This document shows positions 15,623 through 24,045 of a stretch of DNA of 64,000 nucleotides, piece by piece; within the stretch, counting starts at the first letter, position 1; every line of letters begins with the position of its first letter. The notes under the pieces are model-generated. The model saw nothing but the letters and a program-made list of their open reading frames with translations. It was not told the DNA's origin and searched no databases. The DNA is taken from positions 1-64,000 of the forward strand of contig JAKSIB010000014.1 in assembly GCA_024399065.1 (NCBI GenBank). Direction: 5' to 3'. Position numbers and translations under genes: made by a program. The stretch comes from Fibrobacter sp. GTDB lineage: Bacteria > Fibrobacterota > Fibrobacteria > Fibrobacterales > Fibrobacteraceae.

Positions 15623-17683
15623 ATGGGTACTGCAACTTTAAAGTCTTTCGCTATGGCTTTCTGTGCATCTTTTGTTGCTCAGGGTGCTTTTGCTGCAGAT
15701 TGGTTCGCCAAGGATAACCTTCAGCCGGGCCACGATCCTAGCATGATTCGTTTTGATGATGGTTATGCTCTCATGACCACCAATAACCAGCTTTCTCTTT
15801 GGACTTCCGAAGATTTGGTTAGTTGGAAGGCTCACGGCAAGACCATGACCTCGTTCCCTCAGTGGATTTATACCTACGCTCCCAAGATGGAAGACGTTTG
15901 GGCTCCCGATTTGTACGTGATGAACAATGAGTTCCGAGCCTACTATTGCGGTTCCGAATTCGGTGTTCGTAATTCTGCCATCGGTTATACCGCTTCCAAG
16001 TCCATTGTGCCGGGTACCGCAGGTTACGGCTGGACTGATCGTGGCCACGTGTTCCATACAAAGCAGGGTGCCGATAGTTATAACGCCATCGACCCCGATG
16101 TCATCAAGACCTCCAAGGGCGAATTCTGGATGGCTTTTGGCTCTTTCGGCATGGGTATTCAGCTGATCAAGTTGGACCCCACCACAGGCCTGCAGGCTAG
16201 CGACGACAAGACTGTGTATAACATCGCCCGCCGTACCAGCAAGGAAAGCGGTGGCGCCGAAGAAGGCCCCAGCCTCATTGAACATAATGGTCAGTTCTTC
16301 CTGTTTACCGCTTGGGACAAGTGCTGCCAGCAGGGTGCAACCATTGAACAGACGACTTATAAGACTGCCTATGGCCGTGCTGATAACATTACGGGCCCCT
16401 ACAAGGACCGCGCTGGTTACAGCATGACTTCTGGCGGCGGCACTATTGTTCTTGAACGTTATGGTCGTTACGTAGGCCCGGGCGGTGGTGAACCTTTCCA
16501 GGATGTGAACCGTGTGCGCTTTGTGCATCACTATTATGACAATGCTGGTGATAAGTACAATCACATCCATATTCGTGATATTGTATTTACCGATGACAAC
16601 TGGGCCGAAATGGGTCAGCCGTTCTTCGGTCGCTATTTGAGTGCCGAAGCTGAACACGGTGTTTTGACTCGTGCTGTTTCTGGTGACTTGGCTGTGACTC
16701 GTGGTAACAAGGCTTCCGGCAGCGAATACCTGGGTTACATCAATACCAAGGGTTCTGTGATCCATCTTCCCATGAACATCATGCAGGCTGGTGAATATAT
16801 CCTCCGTTACCGCTATGCAAATGGTGGTACCGGAACTGCAACTCACAGCGTGACTGTGAATGGCAAGGCTCAGAATGTGAAACTGCCGTCCACGGGCGCT
16901 TGGGGTGAATTCCCGGAAACTTCTGTAGCCATGATTCCTGCAACCCTCAAGCGTGGTGGCAACTTCATTGATGTAAGCCCCGTACCTGATGGCGAAAACT
17001 TTGCAGAACTGGACCGTATCGACTTCCTCCGTGTCATTCGCGATACTATTCCGGGTAACGGCTTTGATAACGGTATCCGTGTCCGCTTAAACGAGGATGA
17101 CGCCCTCGCCATGAAGGATGGCGCTTACGCAATCTTTGAAAACGTGATTACCGACTCCATTGTTTCTAACAAAGTTTCCATTCAGGTGAAGAATGCTTCT
17201 GGTAAACTGAGCCTCCGTTCTGGTTCCAAGTCTGGCACAGTACTTTCTGAATGTGACCTAAGCAAGGCTGAAACGGATGAAAATGGCTGGAGTGTGGTGG
17301 AATGTTCCGAAATGAAGTCCCAGAAGGGCGTTCAGGACTTCTACCTTACTGCAAGTGGTGTCTCTGGCGAAGTGGCTGTGGGCAACATCATGTTTAAGTC
17401 CGCTCCTGTTCCTATGTCCAGTTCCAGTGAAGTCGAGGAATCTTCTAGTTCCCAGCCGTATGCAATTCATTCCTTTGATATTCCGGAAACAGTTCGCTAC
17501 ACGGTGGCTCGCCAAGGTAATGATTTCTTTGTCCGTTTGAACATGATCGGTAAACATCAGGTTGTCTTGATGAACACCATGGGCCAGATTGTTGCAATGA
17601 GGTTCATTGATGCAGATGAATTCGGTGCCGAGGTTCGATTTGAAAATCTGCCCAAGGGTCGTTTTGTGGTGAGAGTAAAATAA
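15623..17683 (+). CDS. Secreted glycoside hydrolase family 43 enzyme with CBM
   Basis: A 686-residue exported protein. ATG 15623 is preferred over GTG 15617 because GAGG (15611-15614) is properly spaced only for the ATG. The signal peptide ends GAFA-ADW. The GH43 five-bladed propeller (~22-345) shows the three acidic residues in PGHDPSMIRFD (base), NAIDPDVIK (pKa modulator) and AEEGPSLIEH (acid). Residues ~346-475 form a CBM6/35-like module (AEAEHGVLTRA... AELDRIDFLRV). A further beta domain, a Ser-rich linker and a sorting-tail-like end (MNTMGQIVA... LPKGRFVVRVK) follow. GH43 enzymes remove arabinose or xylose from arabinan or arabinoxylan. It is the first gene of an operon with the next GH43. 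Confidence 0.85.
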   Translation: MGTATLKSFAMAFCASFVAQGAFAADWFAKDNLQPGHDPSMIRFDDGYALMTTNNQLSLWTSEDLVSWKAHGKTMTSFPQWIYTYAPKMEDVWAPDLYVMNNEFRAYYCGSEFGVRNSAIGYTASKSIVPGTAGYGWTDRGHVFHTKQGADSYNAIDPDVIKTSKGEFWMAFGSFGMGIQLIKLDPTTGLQASDDKTVYNIARRTSKESGGAEEGPSLIEHNGQFFLFTAWDKCCQQGATIEQTTYKTAYGRADNITGPYKDRAGYSMTSGGGTIVLERYGRYVGPGGGEPFQDVNRVRFVHHYYDNAGDKYNHIHIRDIVFTDDNWAEMGQPFFGRYLSAEAEHGVLTRAVSGDLAVTRGNKASGSEYLGYINTKGSVIHLPMNIMQAGEYILRYRYANGGTGTATHSVTVNGKAQNVKLPSTGAWGEFPETSVAMIPATLKRGGNFIDVSPVPDGENFAELDRIDFLRVIRDTIPGNGFDNGIRVRLNEDDALAMKDGAYAIFENVITDSIVSNKVSIQVKNASGKLSLRSGSKSGTVLSECDLSKAETDENGWSVVECSEMKSQKGVQDFYLTASGVSGEVAVGNIMFKSAPVPMSSSSEVEESSSSQPYAIHSFDIPETVRYTVARQGNDFFVRLNMIGKHQVVLMNTMGQIVAMRFIDADEFGAEVRFENLPKGRFVVRVK

Positions 17684-17698
17684 AAGGGGAGTTGAGAG

Positions 17699-19360
17699 AT
17701 GGGGTTGAAAAAGAGTTTGGGGGTTATTGCTGCTGGGCTTGTAGGGCTTTGCTCTACAACCCACGCGGCTAATCCGTTGACTACCAGTTTCTATTCTGCA
17801 GACGCTGCAGCGTTGGTTTATCACGACAGCTTGTTTATTTTTGCGGGTCACGACGAACAGGGCCCTGCAGGTACGAACAACAAGTTCTTCCTGATGAATG
17901 ACTGGCATGTGATGGTTACCGATGACATGGCGAGCTATCATGATTATGGTGCTGTCCTTAACTACAAGACTTTTGCATGGGCCGATGCCAGCGCCTTTGC
18001 TGGTCATTGCGAATACCGTAATGGAAAGTTCTACTGGTACGTGGCCGTTCACCACGGCTCCATCAAGCAGGACGAAGGCTTTGCTATTGGGGTGGCCGTA
18101 GCGGATCATCCGTCTGGCCCGTGGAAAGACGCTCTCGGTCATGCGCTGATTACGGACCTTACCGAAAACGACGTCAAGCTGAATATTGATCCCGTCATCT
18201 TCTATGATGGTGATGACATCTGGATGTATTGGGGCTCCTGGAACGCCGGCCGCCGTGTAAAGCTGAAAGAGAACATGATCGAGCTTGCCAGTAAGCCTGA
18301 AGATATCAAAATCAAGGATTTCTTCGAAGCTCCCTGGATGCATAAGTTCCGTGGTAATTACTACTTCAGCTATGCTTCCGGTTATCCCTCTACAACAAAT
18401 TATTCCATGGCTCCTTCCATCAATGGTCCTTGGACCCAGATGGGGGTGATTAATGCCAAGGAAGACAATTCTGAAACCAATCATCAGGCTATTTTCAAGT
18501 ACATGGGCCATTGGTACTTTATGCATCATGGTGCCAATTCTCCCGGAGGCTGGACTTATCGCCGTTCCGTGAATATTGATTACCTGTACTATGATCGAGA
18601 TGGCAAGATTCAGAAAATCGTTCGTACTGATGGTGTAGATAAAGTAAATAACGCCTTAATCAAGGATGGCGGCTACCGTCTTACGGTAAGTCATAGCAAT
18701 TTGACTTTGCAGGATGATGGTGATATGGTTGTGCAGCAGGTTGCTGACGAAACTGCTGAAAACCAGATGTGGGTTATTGCCCAAGGCAAGAATGCCCGCC
18801 ATTACACATTGCAGAACTTTGCTACCAAGAAGTATTACTGCCCGTCCAATACTTTGTTGGATACCGTTCGTACCAAGGAAACTCCCTGCGAAATTCGTAT
18901 TGAAAATGCTTCTGAAAAGAAGGGCTATTACCTTTTCGCAAATTATGATGACGATTATCTCGGTGACGTGCTGAATATTTCCAAGGAGCCTGGTATGCCG
19001 GTGATTACTTGGGTTCGCTCTGGAACTGATAATCAGAAGGTCCGCTTTGATGCGGTAACATTGCCCGAGCCGCCGGAATCATCCTCCAGCTCTGCTATTA
19101 CCTCTAGCAGTTCGTATGATATCGGCAGCAGTAGTGGTACCGCATCCTTTGTTTCTGCTGAAAAAATAGGTAATCCGCAGTTGGTTTCGTTCTCCCGTAA
19201 TGCTGGAATCCGTTTTTCTGAACCTGTCGACTATATGATGATGGATGTTCAGGGTAACGTTCTCCATAAGGGTTTTGGGGCTGAAATCCCTGCCGCAATA
19301 ATGAAATCCGGAGTGTTCTTGCTGAAATTCGGCGGAAAAATCCAAAGAATCCGCATGTAA
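17699..19360 (+). CDS. Secreted glycoside hydrolase family 43 enzyme with trefoil-like module
   Basis: A 553-residue exported protein starting 15 bp after the preceding GH43 stop, with AGGGGAG before the ATG. Following the signal peptide (to THAANP), the GH43 propeller (~25-315) carries SADAAALVYHD with AGHDE, NIDPVIFYDGD and FFEAPWMHKF, matching the base, modulator and acid positions; the first motif has Ala where ADP is usual. Residues ~325-460 resemble a ricin-type beta-trefoil (LTVSHSNLTLQDDG, ENQMWVI). A Ser-rich linker and a short sorting-like tail (VQGNVLHKGF... GVFLLKFGGK) end the protein. It probably acts with its neighbour on arabinose-substituted hemicellulose. Confidence 0.83.
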   Translation: MGLKKSLGVIAAGLVGLCSTTHAANPLTTSFYSADAAALVYHDSLFIFAGHDEQGPAGTNNKFFLMNDWHVMVTDDMASYHDYGAVLNYKTFAWADASAFAGHCEYRNGKFYWYVAVHHGSIKQDEGFAIGVAVADHPSGPWKDALGHALITDLTENDVKLNIDPVIFYDGDDIWMYWGSWNAGRRVKLKENMIELASKPEDIKIKDFFEAPWMHKFRGNYYFSYASGYPSTTNYSMAPSINGPWTQMGVINAKEDNSETNHQAIFKYMGHWYFMHHGANSPGGWTYRRSVNIDYLYYDRDGKIQKIVRTDGVDKVNNALIKDGGYRLTVSHSNLTLQDDGDMVVQQVADETAENQMWVIAQGKNARHYTLQNFATKKYYCPSNTLLDTVRTKETPCEIRIENASEKKGYYLFANYDDDYLGDVLNISKEPGMPVITWVRSGTDNQKVRFDAVTLPEPPESSSSSAITSSSSYDIGSSSGTASFVSAEKIGNPQLVSFSRNAGIRFSEPVDYMMMDVQGNVLHKGFGAEIPAAIMKSGVFLLKFGGKIQRIRM

Positions 19361-19370
19361 TGAGAAATAG

Positions 19371-19405
19371 GACGCTACGTAGGTTTTTCGTAGCGTTCTT
19401 TTTTT
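19371..19405 (+). terminator. Terminator of the GH43 operon
   Basis: ACGCTACG and CGTAGCGT form a perfect stem around a TAGGTTTTT-containing loop, followed by CTTTTTTTATT. Confidence 0.85.
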
Positions 19406-19450
19406 ATTGAAGTTTTGTATATTAGGAACGTTAAGTAAATGAGGTTTATT

Positions 19451-19897
19451 ATGAAGTTTTCCACAATGTTGACCCGTTCCCTGTTGGCAATGAGCTTTGT
19501 CGCTCTTGTTGGCTGTGGCGAAGAAACTGCAGGCTCCAATGGTGATGACGAAGTCGCCTTCGATTGCACTGTTTCCGATGGGATTAAGGTTGTCTCTCCT
19601 AAGGGTGGCGAAACCTTTAAGGTGGGTGATACCATTGAAGTCGTTTTTGGCGTTGACGTTCTTGATGGCTCCTTTAGAATTGTGTATCAGACCTCGGATG
19701 AAGATAGAGGCTGGGATTTGACTGAAGAGTCTGTTCAGGCAGAAGATCTGAAGATTGACGGAAAGACTTGCAACACCGTTAAGGTTGTGCTGGATGCGGA
19801 ATATGTCGAACCGTCTAATACCGCCCTCATTAGCGTGATTCCTTACGTCCTAGAAAAGAAGTATGGAAATTCCAAAAAGTTTAAGGTCGTAGAATAG
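19451..19897 (+). CDS. Small lipoprotein of unknown function
   Basis: A 148-residue lipoprotein. ATG 19451 is chosen over the in-frame ATG 19439 because GAGG at 19441-19444 overlaps the upstream one and is well placed for 19451. The lipobox is ALVGC. The mature part has an Ig-like beta pattern (IKVVSPKGGETFKVGDTIEV) similar to the Ser-Thr-rich GPI-type or KGG-start domains often found on bacterial surface proteins. TTTTGTATATTAGG just upstream is a likely -10 region. It is followed after 8 bp by the decarboxylase gene and may share its transcript. Confidence 0.7.
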   Translation: MKFSTMLTRSLLAMSFVALVGCGEETAGSNGDDEVAFDCTVSDGIKVVSPKGGETFKVGDTIEVVFGVDVLDGSFRIVYQTSDEDRGWDLTEESVQAEDLKIDGKTCNTVKVVLDAEYVEPSNTALISVIPYVLEKKYGNSKKFKVVE

Positions 19898-19905
19898 TAT
19901 CTGCC

Positions 19906-20973
19906 TTGAATAGTTACTTGAAATTTGAAGATCCTTCTATCACCGTGGCTCTTGTGGGCTGCGGTGGTTTTATTGGTAGCCATCTCTTAAAGGCTATCTT
20001 GGAACGCACCCAGTGGCGTGTATTTGGCGTGGACCTGGATTCCTACAGAATTCAGGAACATTTGTCTAATGATCGCTTCGAATTTTTAAGTGCAGACTTG
20101 AACGAGCGTAGTGTCGTTGATCGGTTGGCTAGGTACCCGATTGTGGTGAACCTGGCTGCCATTTGTACGCCTAGCCGATATATGGCTGAAGCGGCAACAG
20201 TAATCCGCAGTAACTATGATCACCCGGCGCGCTTGGCCGATGCTTGTGCCAAGAGTGGTTCCTGGCTTATCCATTTCTCGACCTCGGAAATTTATGGTAA
20301 GACGGCAGCTGATTCTGGTTTGCTTGATGAGGATCGCTCCGAAATTACCTTTGGTCCGGTAACGGCTAGCCGTTGGAGCTATGCCACGGCAAAACTTTTG
20401 ACGGAACGTTACCTAGTTGGTTTGGAAGGCTTGCGTTGGTCAGTTGTGCGTCCCTTTAATTTTGTTGGCCCCTACATGGATTTCATGCCGGGTGTAGATG
20501 GGGAAGGGATTCCTCGCGTGCTGGCAAATTTCTCCTCGGCACTTGTTCGCGGCGTGGCTTTGAAATTGGTGAATGGCGGTGTCGCGAAGCGTAGCTTTAC
20601 ATCCGTTCATGACGCTGTGGATTTTATGTTTTGCTTGTTTAGGGCGGGCGCTGCTGCTGAAGGTCATGCGTTCAACGTAGGCAATCCTGATAATGAATTG
20701 ACCATTGCGGAACTTGCTTCTCGTATGCGAAAGATTTACGCGAAAATCAAGGGCGTTGATGAGTCGGCTGTACCGCAGCCGGTCGCTATTGATGGTGAAG
20801 AATATTACGGCAAGGGTTATGAAGATTCCTTGCGCCGCATGCCTAGTGTGACAAAGGCTGAAAAGATCCTTGGATTCAGGGCTACGACTCCTTTGGATGT
20901 TGTGCTGGAAGAATCCTTGAGGTGGTTTGTGGACCATTACCAGGTTGTTGTAAACCCGATGGCGGCGGAATAA
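19906..20973 (+). CDS. ArnA-type UDP-glucuronate decarboxylase / NAD-dependent epimerase family
   Basis: A 355-residue extended short-chain dehydrogenase. The NAD-binding motif is GCGGFIGSH and the catalytic pair is the Tyr and Lys of SYATAK. The run STSEIYG, FGPVTASRWSYA, VRPFNFVGP, GGVAKRSFT and FNVGNPDNE follows the C-terminal (decarboxylase) half of E. coli ArnA block by block, while the ArnA formyltransferase half is absent. Such enzymes oxidise and decarboxylate UDP-glucuronate to a 4-keto-pentose or to UDP-xylose. No ATG lies near the beginning; TTG at 19906 (or 19918) is the best start, without a Shine-Dalgarno. Its stop overlaps the next start (TAATG). Confidence 0.8.
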   Translation: MNSYLKFEDPSITVALVGCGGFIGSHLLKAILERTQWRVFGVDLDSYRIQEHLSNDRFEFLSADLNERSVVDRLARYPIVVNLAAICTPSRYMAEAATVIRSNYDHPARLADACAKSGSWLIHFSTSEIYGKTAADSGLLDEDRSEITFGPVTASRWSYATAKLLTERYLVGLEGLRWSVVRPFNFVGPYMDFMPGVDGEGIPRVLANFSSALVRGVALKLVNGGVAKRSFTSVHDAVDFMFCLFRAGAAAEGHAFNVGNPDNELTIAELASRMRKIYAKIKGVDESAVPQPVAIDGEEYYGKGYEDSLRRMPSVTKAEKILGFRATTPLDVVLEESLRWFVDHYQVVVNPMAAE

Positions 20974-20996
20974 TGTCCGCAGGAATAATGTCCGCA
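20967..20996 (+). repeat. Perfect 15-bp tandem duplication across the glycosyltransferase start
   Basis: GGAATAATGTCCGCA occurs at 20967-20981 and again at 20982-20996. Each copy carries a GGA-type Shine-Dalgarno-like triplet and an ATG (20973 and 20988), in the same reading frame. Confidence 0.95.
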
Positions 20997-21737
20997 CCTG
21001 TTTTCGATACCTTTATTTTTGTTCCTGCCTATAATGTGGAAAAGACGTTGGCGGGAGTTCTTGAAAAGATTCCGGAATCTGTCTGGAAACGTTCCAGAAT
21101 TCTTGTGATTAATGATGGTTCCAAGGATGGTACGGGAAATGTTGCCCGCAAATATCCTGTAGAATATTTCGCGTTTGAACAAAATAGTGGTTATGGAGCT
21201 GTTGTAAAAAAAGGAATTGCCGAGGGGCTGGCAAGTGGGGCGAAATACATTGCTTGCTTGCATGGAGATGGCCAATATCCTGCGAATCTGTTGGATGAGT
21301 TTCTTGAACATCTGGAAAATTTCAAGGCTGAGGTCCGTGTTGCTGACGGCTCCGTTGAAAAGCGTAGCTTGGCTCTTTTGCAGGGAAGTCGCCGCGCTGT
21401 TGCAGGGGGAGCCAAGGCGGGGAATATGCCTTTGCACAAACGTATTGGCGGAGCCTTCTTGACGGCGCTTGAAAACGTTGCTTTTAAATACAAGCTAACG
21501 GACCGCCATAGCGGATTTATTCTTTATAATGCAGAATTTCTCCGCCAGGTAGATGTAGATAAATTAAGTCCCAGTTTCGACATTGACTTGGAATTGATTT
21601 CCATTGCAGATGCGAGGTTTGCTTTGGGTGAATTGCCTATTCCCACGGTTTATGCCGATGAAAAATCCAATTTGAATGTGATTAATTACGGCTTACGTTG
21701 CCTTCGGTTGGTTTGGCGACGTTTGTGGATGAATTAA
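20973..21737 (+). CDS. Family 2 glycosyltransferase, DPM1/polyprenyl-phosphate sugar transferase-like
   Basis: A 254-residue soluble GT-A enzyme. It shows VPAYNVEKTL, ILVINDGSKDGT, the donor-binding HGDGQYP and the DPM1-type block LLQGSRR...NMPLHKRIGG followed by LTDRHSGFILY. No transmembrane helix is visible, unlike ArnC or GtrB. The ATG at 20973 overlaps the decarboxylase stop by one base, indicating translational coupling; a duplicated ATG at 20988 would give a protein five residues shorter. With the preceding ArnA-type enzyme it may move a UDP-derived sugar onto a lipid carrier or cell-surface acceptor; that pairing is inference. Confidence 0.82.
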   Translation: MSAGIMSAPVFDTFIFVPAYNVEKTLAGVLEKIPESVWKRSRILVINDGSKDGTGNVARKYPVEYFAFEQNSGYGAVVKKGIAEGLASGAKYIACLHGDGQYPANLLDEFLEHLENFKAEVRVADGSVEKRSLALLQGSRRAVAGGAKAGNMPLHKRIGGAFLTALENVAFKYKLTDRHSGFILYNAEFLRQVDVDKLSPSFDIDLELISIADARFALGELPIPTVYADEKSNLNVINYGLRCLRLVWRRLWMN

Positions 21738-21765
21738 CGGCTGATTTGATTATATATTTAAGGAC

Positions 21766-22677
21766 ATGATCAAGTCCTTAACTTCCGCTTTGAATAACGT
21801 TCTTCTTGGAAAGAACGATACTGTTGAACTTTTACTCATGGCACTTTTGGCCGATGGCCATGTGCTGATTGAAGATGTTCCTGGTACAGGTAAGACCACT
21901 TTGAGCAAGGCTTTGGCTGCTGCGGTGGGTGCCGACTTTGCCCGAATCCAGTTTACTCCGGATTTGCTCCCTGCTGATGTGACTGGCGGTGCCGTATATA
22001 ATGCCAAGACTGGCGAATTCAATATTAAGAAAGGTCCTGTTTTTACTCAGATCCTTTTGGCTGATGAAATCAACCGTGCGTCGCCCCGAACCCAGAGTTC
22101 TTTGCTGGAAGCTATGGAAGAACGCCAGGTTTCCTTGGAAGGTGAACGCCACAAGTTGCCGGAACTCTTTATGGTTCTTGCTACAGAAAACCCTGTGGAA
22201 TTCCACGGGGTGTTCCCGCTGCCGGAAGCTCAGATGGACCGTTTTATGGTGAGAATTTCTGTGGGGTACCCGTCGGAGGAAACGGAACTTGATATTCTGC
22301 GTTCTCATCGCGAAGGCAGGCCCATTGACAAGGTGGTGGCGGTGACGCGCCCCGAGGACATTCTGAAGGCTCGTGCCCAGGTGATGAAGGTTCATGTGGA
22401 CGAGTCCCTGGAGCGTTATGTGGTTTCCTTGGTGCAGGCGACAAGAAACGATGGCGGTGTCCGTTTGGCGGCAAGCCCTCGTGCTGGCCTAAACCTGATT
22501 CGTATGGCTCAGGCCTGCGCCTTTATGAATGGCCGTGACTTTGTGAATCCCGATGATATCCAGAGGGTATTCTTCCCGGTAATGGAACATCGCGTGTTCG
22601 CCAAGGACAGCGCCAATCCTGAAGCTAGCAAGAATATTTTGCAGAGTATACTGAAGAAGGTTGCTATTCCGAAATAG
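21766..22677 (+). CDS. MoxR-family AAA+ ATPase
   Basis: A 303-residue ATPase with Walker A DVPGTGKTT, Walker B LLADEINRASP, MEERQVS and the sensor region PRAGLNLI. MoxR ATPases usually act as chaperones with a neighbouring DUF58 protein, and here DUF58 and a transglutaminase follow in the order typical of that module. TATATTTA at 21753-21760 ends five bases before the ATG; AGGA lies too close to the ATG to be a normal ribosome site, so a leaderless start is possible. It lies 28 bp after the glycosyltransferase. Confidence 0.9.
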   Translation: MIKSLTSALNNVLLGKNDTVELLLMALLADGHVLIEDVPGTGKTTLSKALAAAVGADFARIQFTPDLLPADVTGGAVYNAKTGEFNIKKGPVFTQILLADEINRASPRTQSSLLEAMEERQVSLEGERHKLPELFMVLATENPVEFHGVFPLPEAQMDRFMVRISVGYPSEETELDILRSHREGRPIDKVVAVTRPEDILKARAQVMKVHVDESLERYVVSLVQATRNDGGVRLAASPRAGLNLIRMAQACAFMNGRDFVNPDDIQRVFFPVMEHRVFAKDSANPEASKNILQSILKKVAIPK

Positions 22678-22769
22678 TGAACAGTGAACAATGAAGAATG
22701 TTTGTTTGAAAATTTGTTGCTCACCGATCAAAAACTCATAACTCACCCCTCGAACCTGGAACCTCAAAT
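22677..22769. repeat. Heptanucleotide-phased repeats inside the moxR-DUF58 junction
   Basis: Two GTGAACA units and ATGAAGA run in 7-bp phase from the last base of the moxR stop (22677-22697). A second block of five units in 7-bp phase (22735-22769), consensus CTCRAAC with variants such as CTCATAA and CTGGAAC, runs into the DUF58 start codon. Confidence 0.75.
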
Positions 22770-24045
22770 GTCTTTCGCCAAATGGTTTGTAAATAGCGTC
22801 CCCCGTGCGCCTAAGCGTGCGGGCTTGTTGATGCATGCTTACTACCTGTGGCAAGAATACTTGACTACCGCGGGGCGTGCTGCGTTTGCCTTGTTCCCTC
22901 TTGCGATGGCTTCTGGTATGATTCCCGGATTCTGGGCTGCCTGGATTTTTTGTGGCCTTGATTTCCTGTTGATCCTGGGAACGATTATCTCCCTGTTTGT
23001 ATCCTGCAAACTCAATTATGTGACGGTAGATAACGTGGTGGTGGCGCCTGCCTATGAAGGCGAGGTGGCGACGGTTACCGCGGAAGTTGGCGTTGGATTG
23101 GAAGACTCGGTCAATGCCATAGGCCGTCGTAAAATTCGTGGTAAAGGTCCTTCTCGATTGGATTCCGTTCAGTTAGCTTCCTTCCGAATGGATCCAAGTT
23201 TAAAATGTGAAGGATCTGAATTCGTCCAAATTTCGAAAGCCGATGGGTTGAAAAAATTGGAATGCAAAATTCAGACAAAGGATCGTGGCGCCTATCCTCT
23301 GAAAAAAGTTTCTGCCTGTGTTCTTGAAATCATGGGAATCCTGCAGTGGCCTTATCCGTTCAGAGGTTCTGCTGAGCTTTTGGTCTATCCGCGGCCTGTA
23401 AATGTGGGTGAGTTTCCGTTTTTGACCGCAGGTGCATCCGGTATGGTATTTGCTCCGCTTTTAATGCCAAGCCTTACCCGCGGAATGAATTTTGTCGGTG
23501 TACGTGAATATCGTGAGGGCGACGCTCTTCGCGATTTGCACCATAGGGCTTTTGCCCGATATGGCCGCCCCTTCACCAAGGAATTTGAAACAGAACGAGG
23601 GGCGGGTGCAATTCTCGTTCTTGATACGGCGGCACCGACGTTTGCGGAACGTCAACATCTGGAAGCTGCCATCAGGCTCACTGCAGGCATTGGCCTGTGG
23701 CTTATGGAAAGAAACATCCTGGGCCGTTTCTTTATCGATGACGAAGAAATTTCTCTTGCAGGTTCCGGTGCCGCCGATGGTGAACGCCGCAAGAACTTGC
23801 TTGATGCCCTTGCTCGCATTCCTGCGGCAAGCCTCACCAATGCGAAAAAGCCTACGCCTTGGTCCCCTGCGGCTCGTCCCATGGATCCTGTTTTACGCGT
23901 CGGGCTTTTCTCCAAGGAAGAACCTCTGGTCCACAAGCACATTGTGGTCACCCGCTTCAAGGGCGACGTCCCTGCCAACGGTGAATCCAGTTCAGACAAG
24001 ATCCTTTACGTTGATGCCAAAACCACTGGCGGAGTGTCTCTATGA
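22768..24045 (+). CDS. DUF58-domain membrane-associated protein
   Basis: A 425-residue protein. An open frame extends back to GTG 22684, but that part is translated heptamer repeat; ATG 22768 gives a normal N-terminus. Two hydrophobic helices (~30-85) precede a beta-rich region and the DUF58 core, a vWA-like domain with the signature VGVREYREGDALRDLHHRAFAR and a following ILVLDTA. DUF58 proteins accompany MoxR ATPases and are thought to act in envelope or complex assembly; the biochemical role is not established. Its last four bases overlap the transglutaminase start (ATGA). Confidence 0.85.
   Translation: MSFAKWFVNSVPRAPKRAGLLMHAYYLWQEYLTTAGRAAFALFPLAMASGMIPGFWAAWIFCGLDFLLILGTIISLFVSCKLNYVTVDNVVVAPAYEGEVATVTAEVGVGLEDSVNAIGRRKIRGKGPSRLDSVQLASFRMDPSLKCEGSEFVQISKADGLKKLECKIQTKDRGAYPLKKVSACVLEIMGILQWPYPFRGSAELLVYPRPVNVGEFPFLTAGASGMVFAPLLMPSLTRGMNFVGVREYREGDALRDLHHRAFARYGRPFTKEFETERGAGAILVLDTAAPTFAERQHLEAAIRLTAGIGLWLMERNILGRFFIDDEEISLAGSGAADGERRKNLLDALARIPAASLTNAKKPTPWSPAARPMDPVLRVGLFSKEEPLVHKHIVVTRFKGDVPANGESSSDKILYVDAKTTGGVSL

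Noticed and set aside
22684-22767. N-terminal extension of the DUF58 protein from GTG 22684
   Set aside because: The added residues are a translation of heptamer repeats and give no signal or domain; ATG 22768 gives a normal DUF58 N-terminus.
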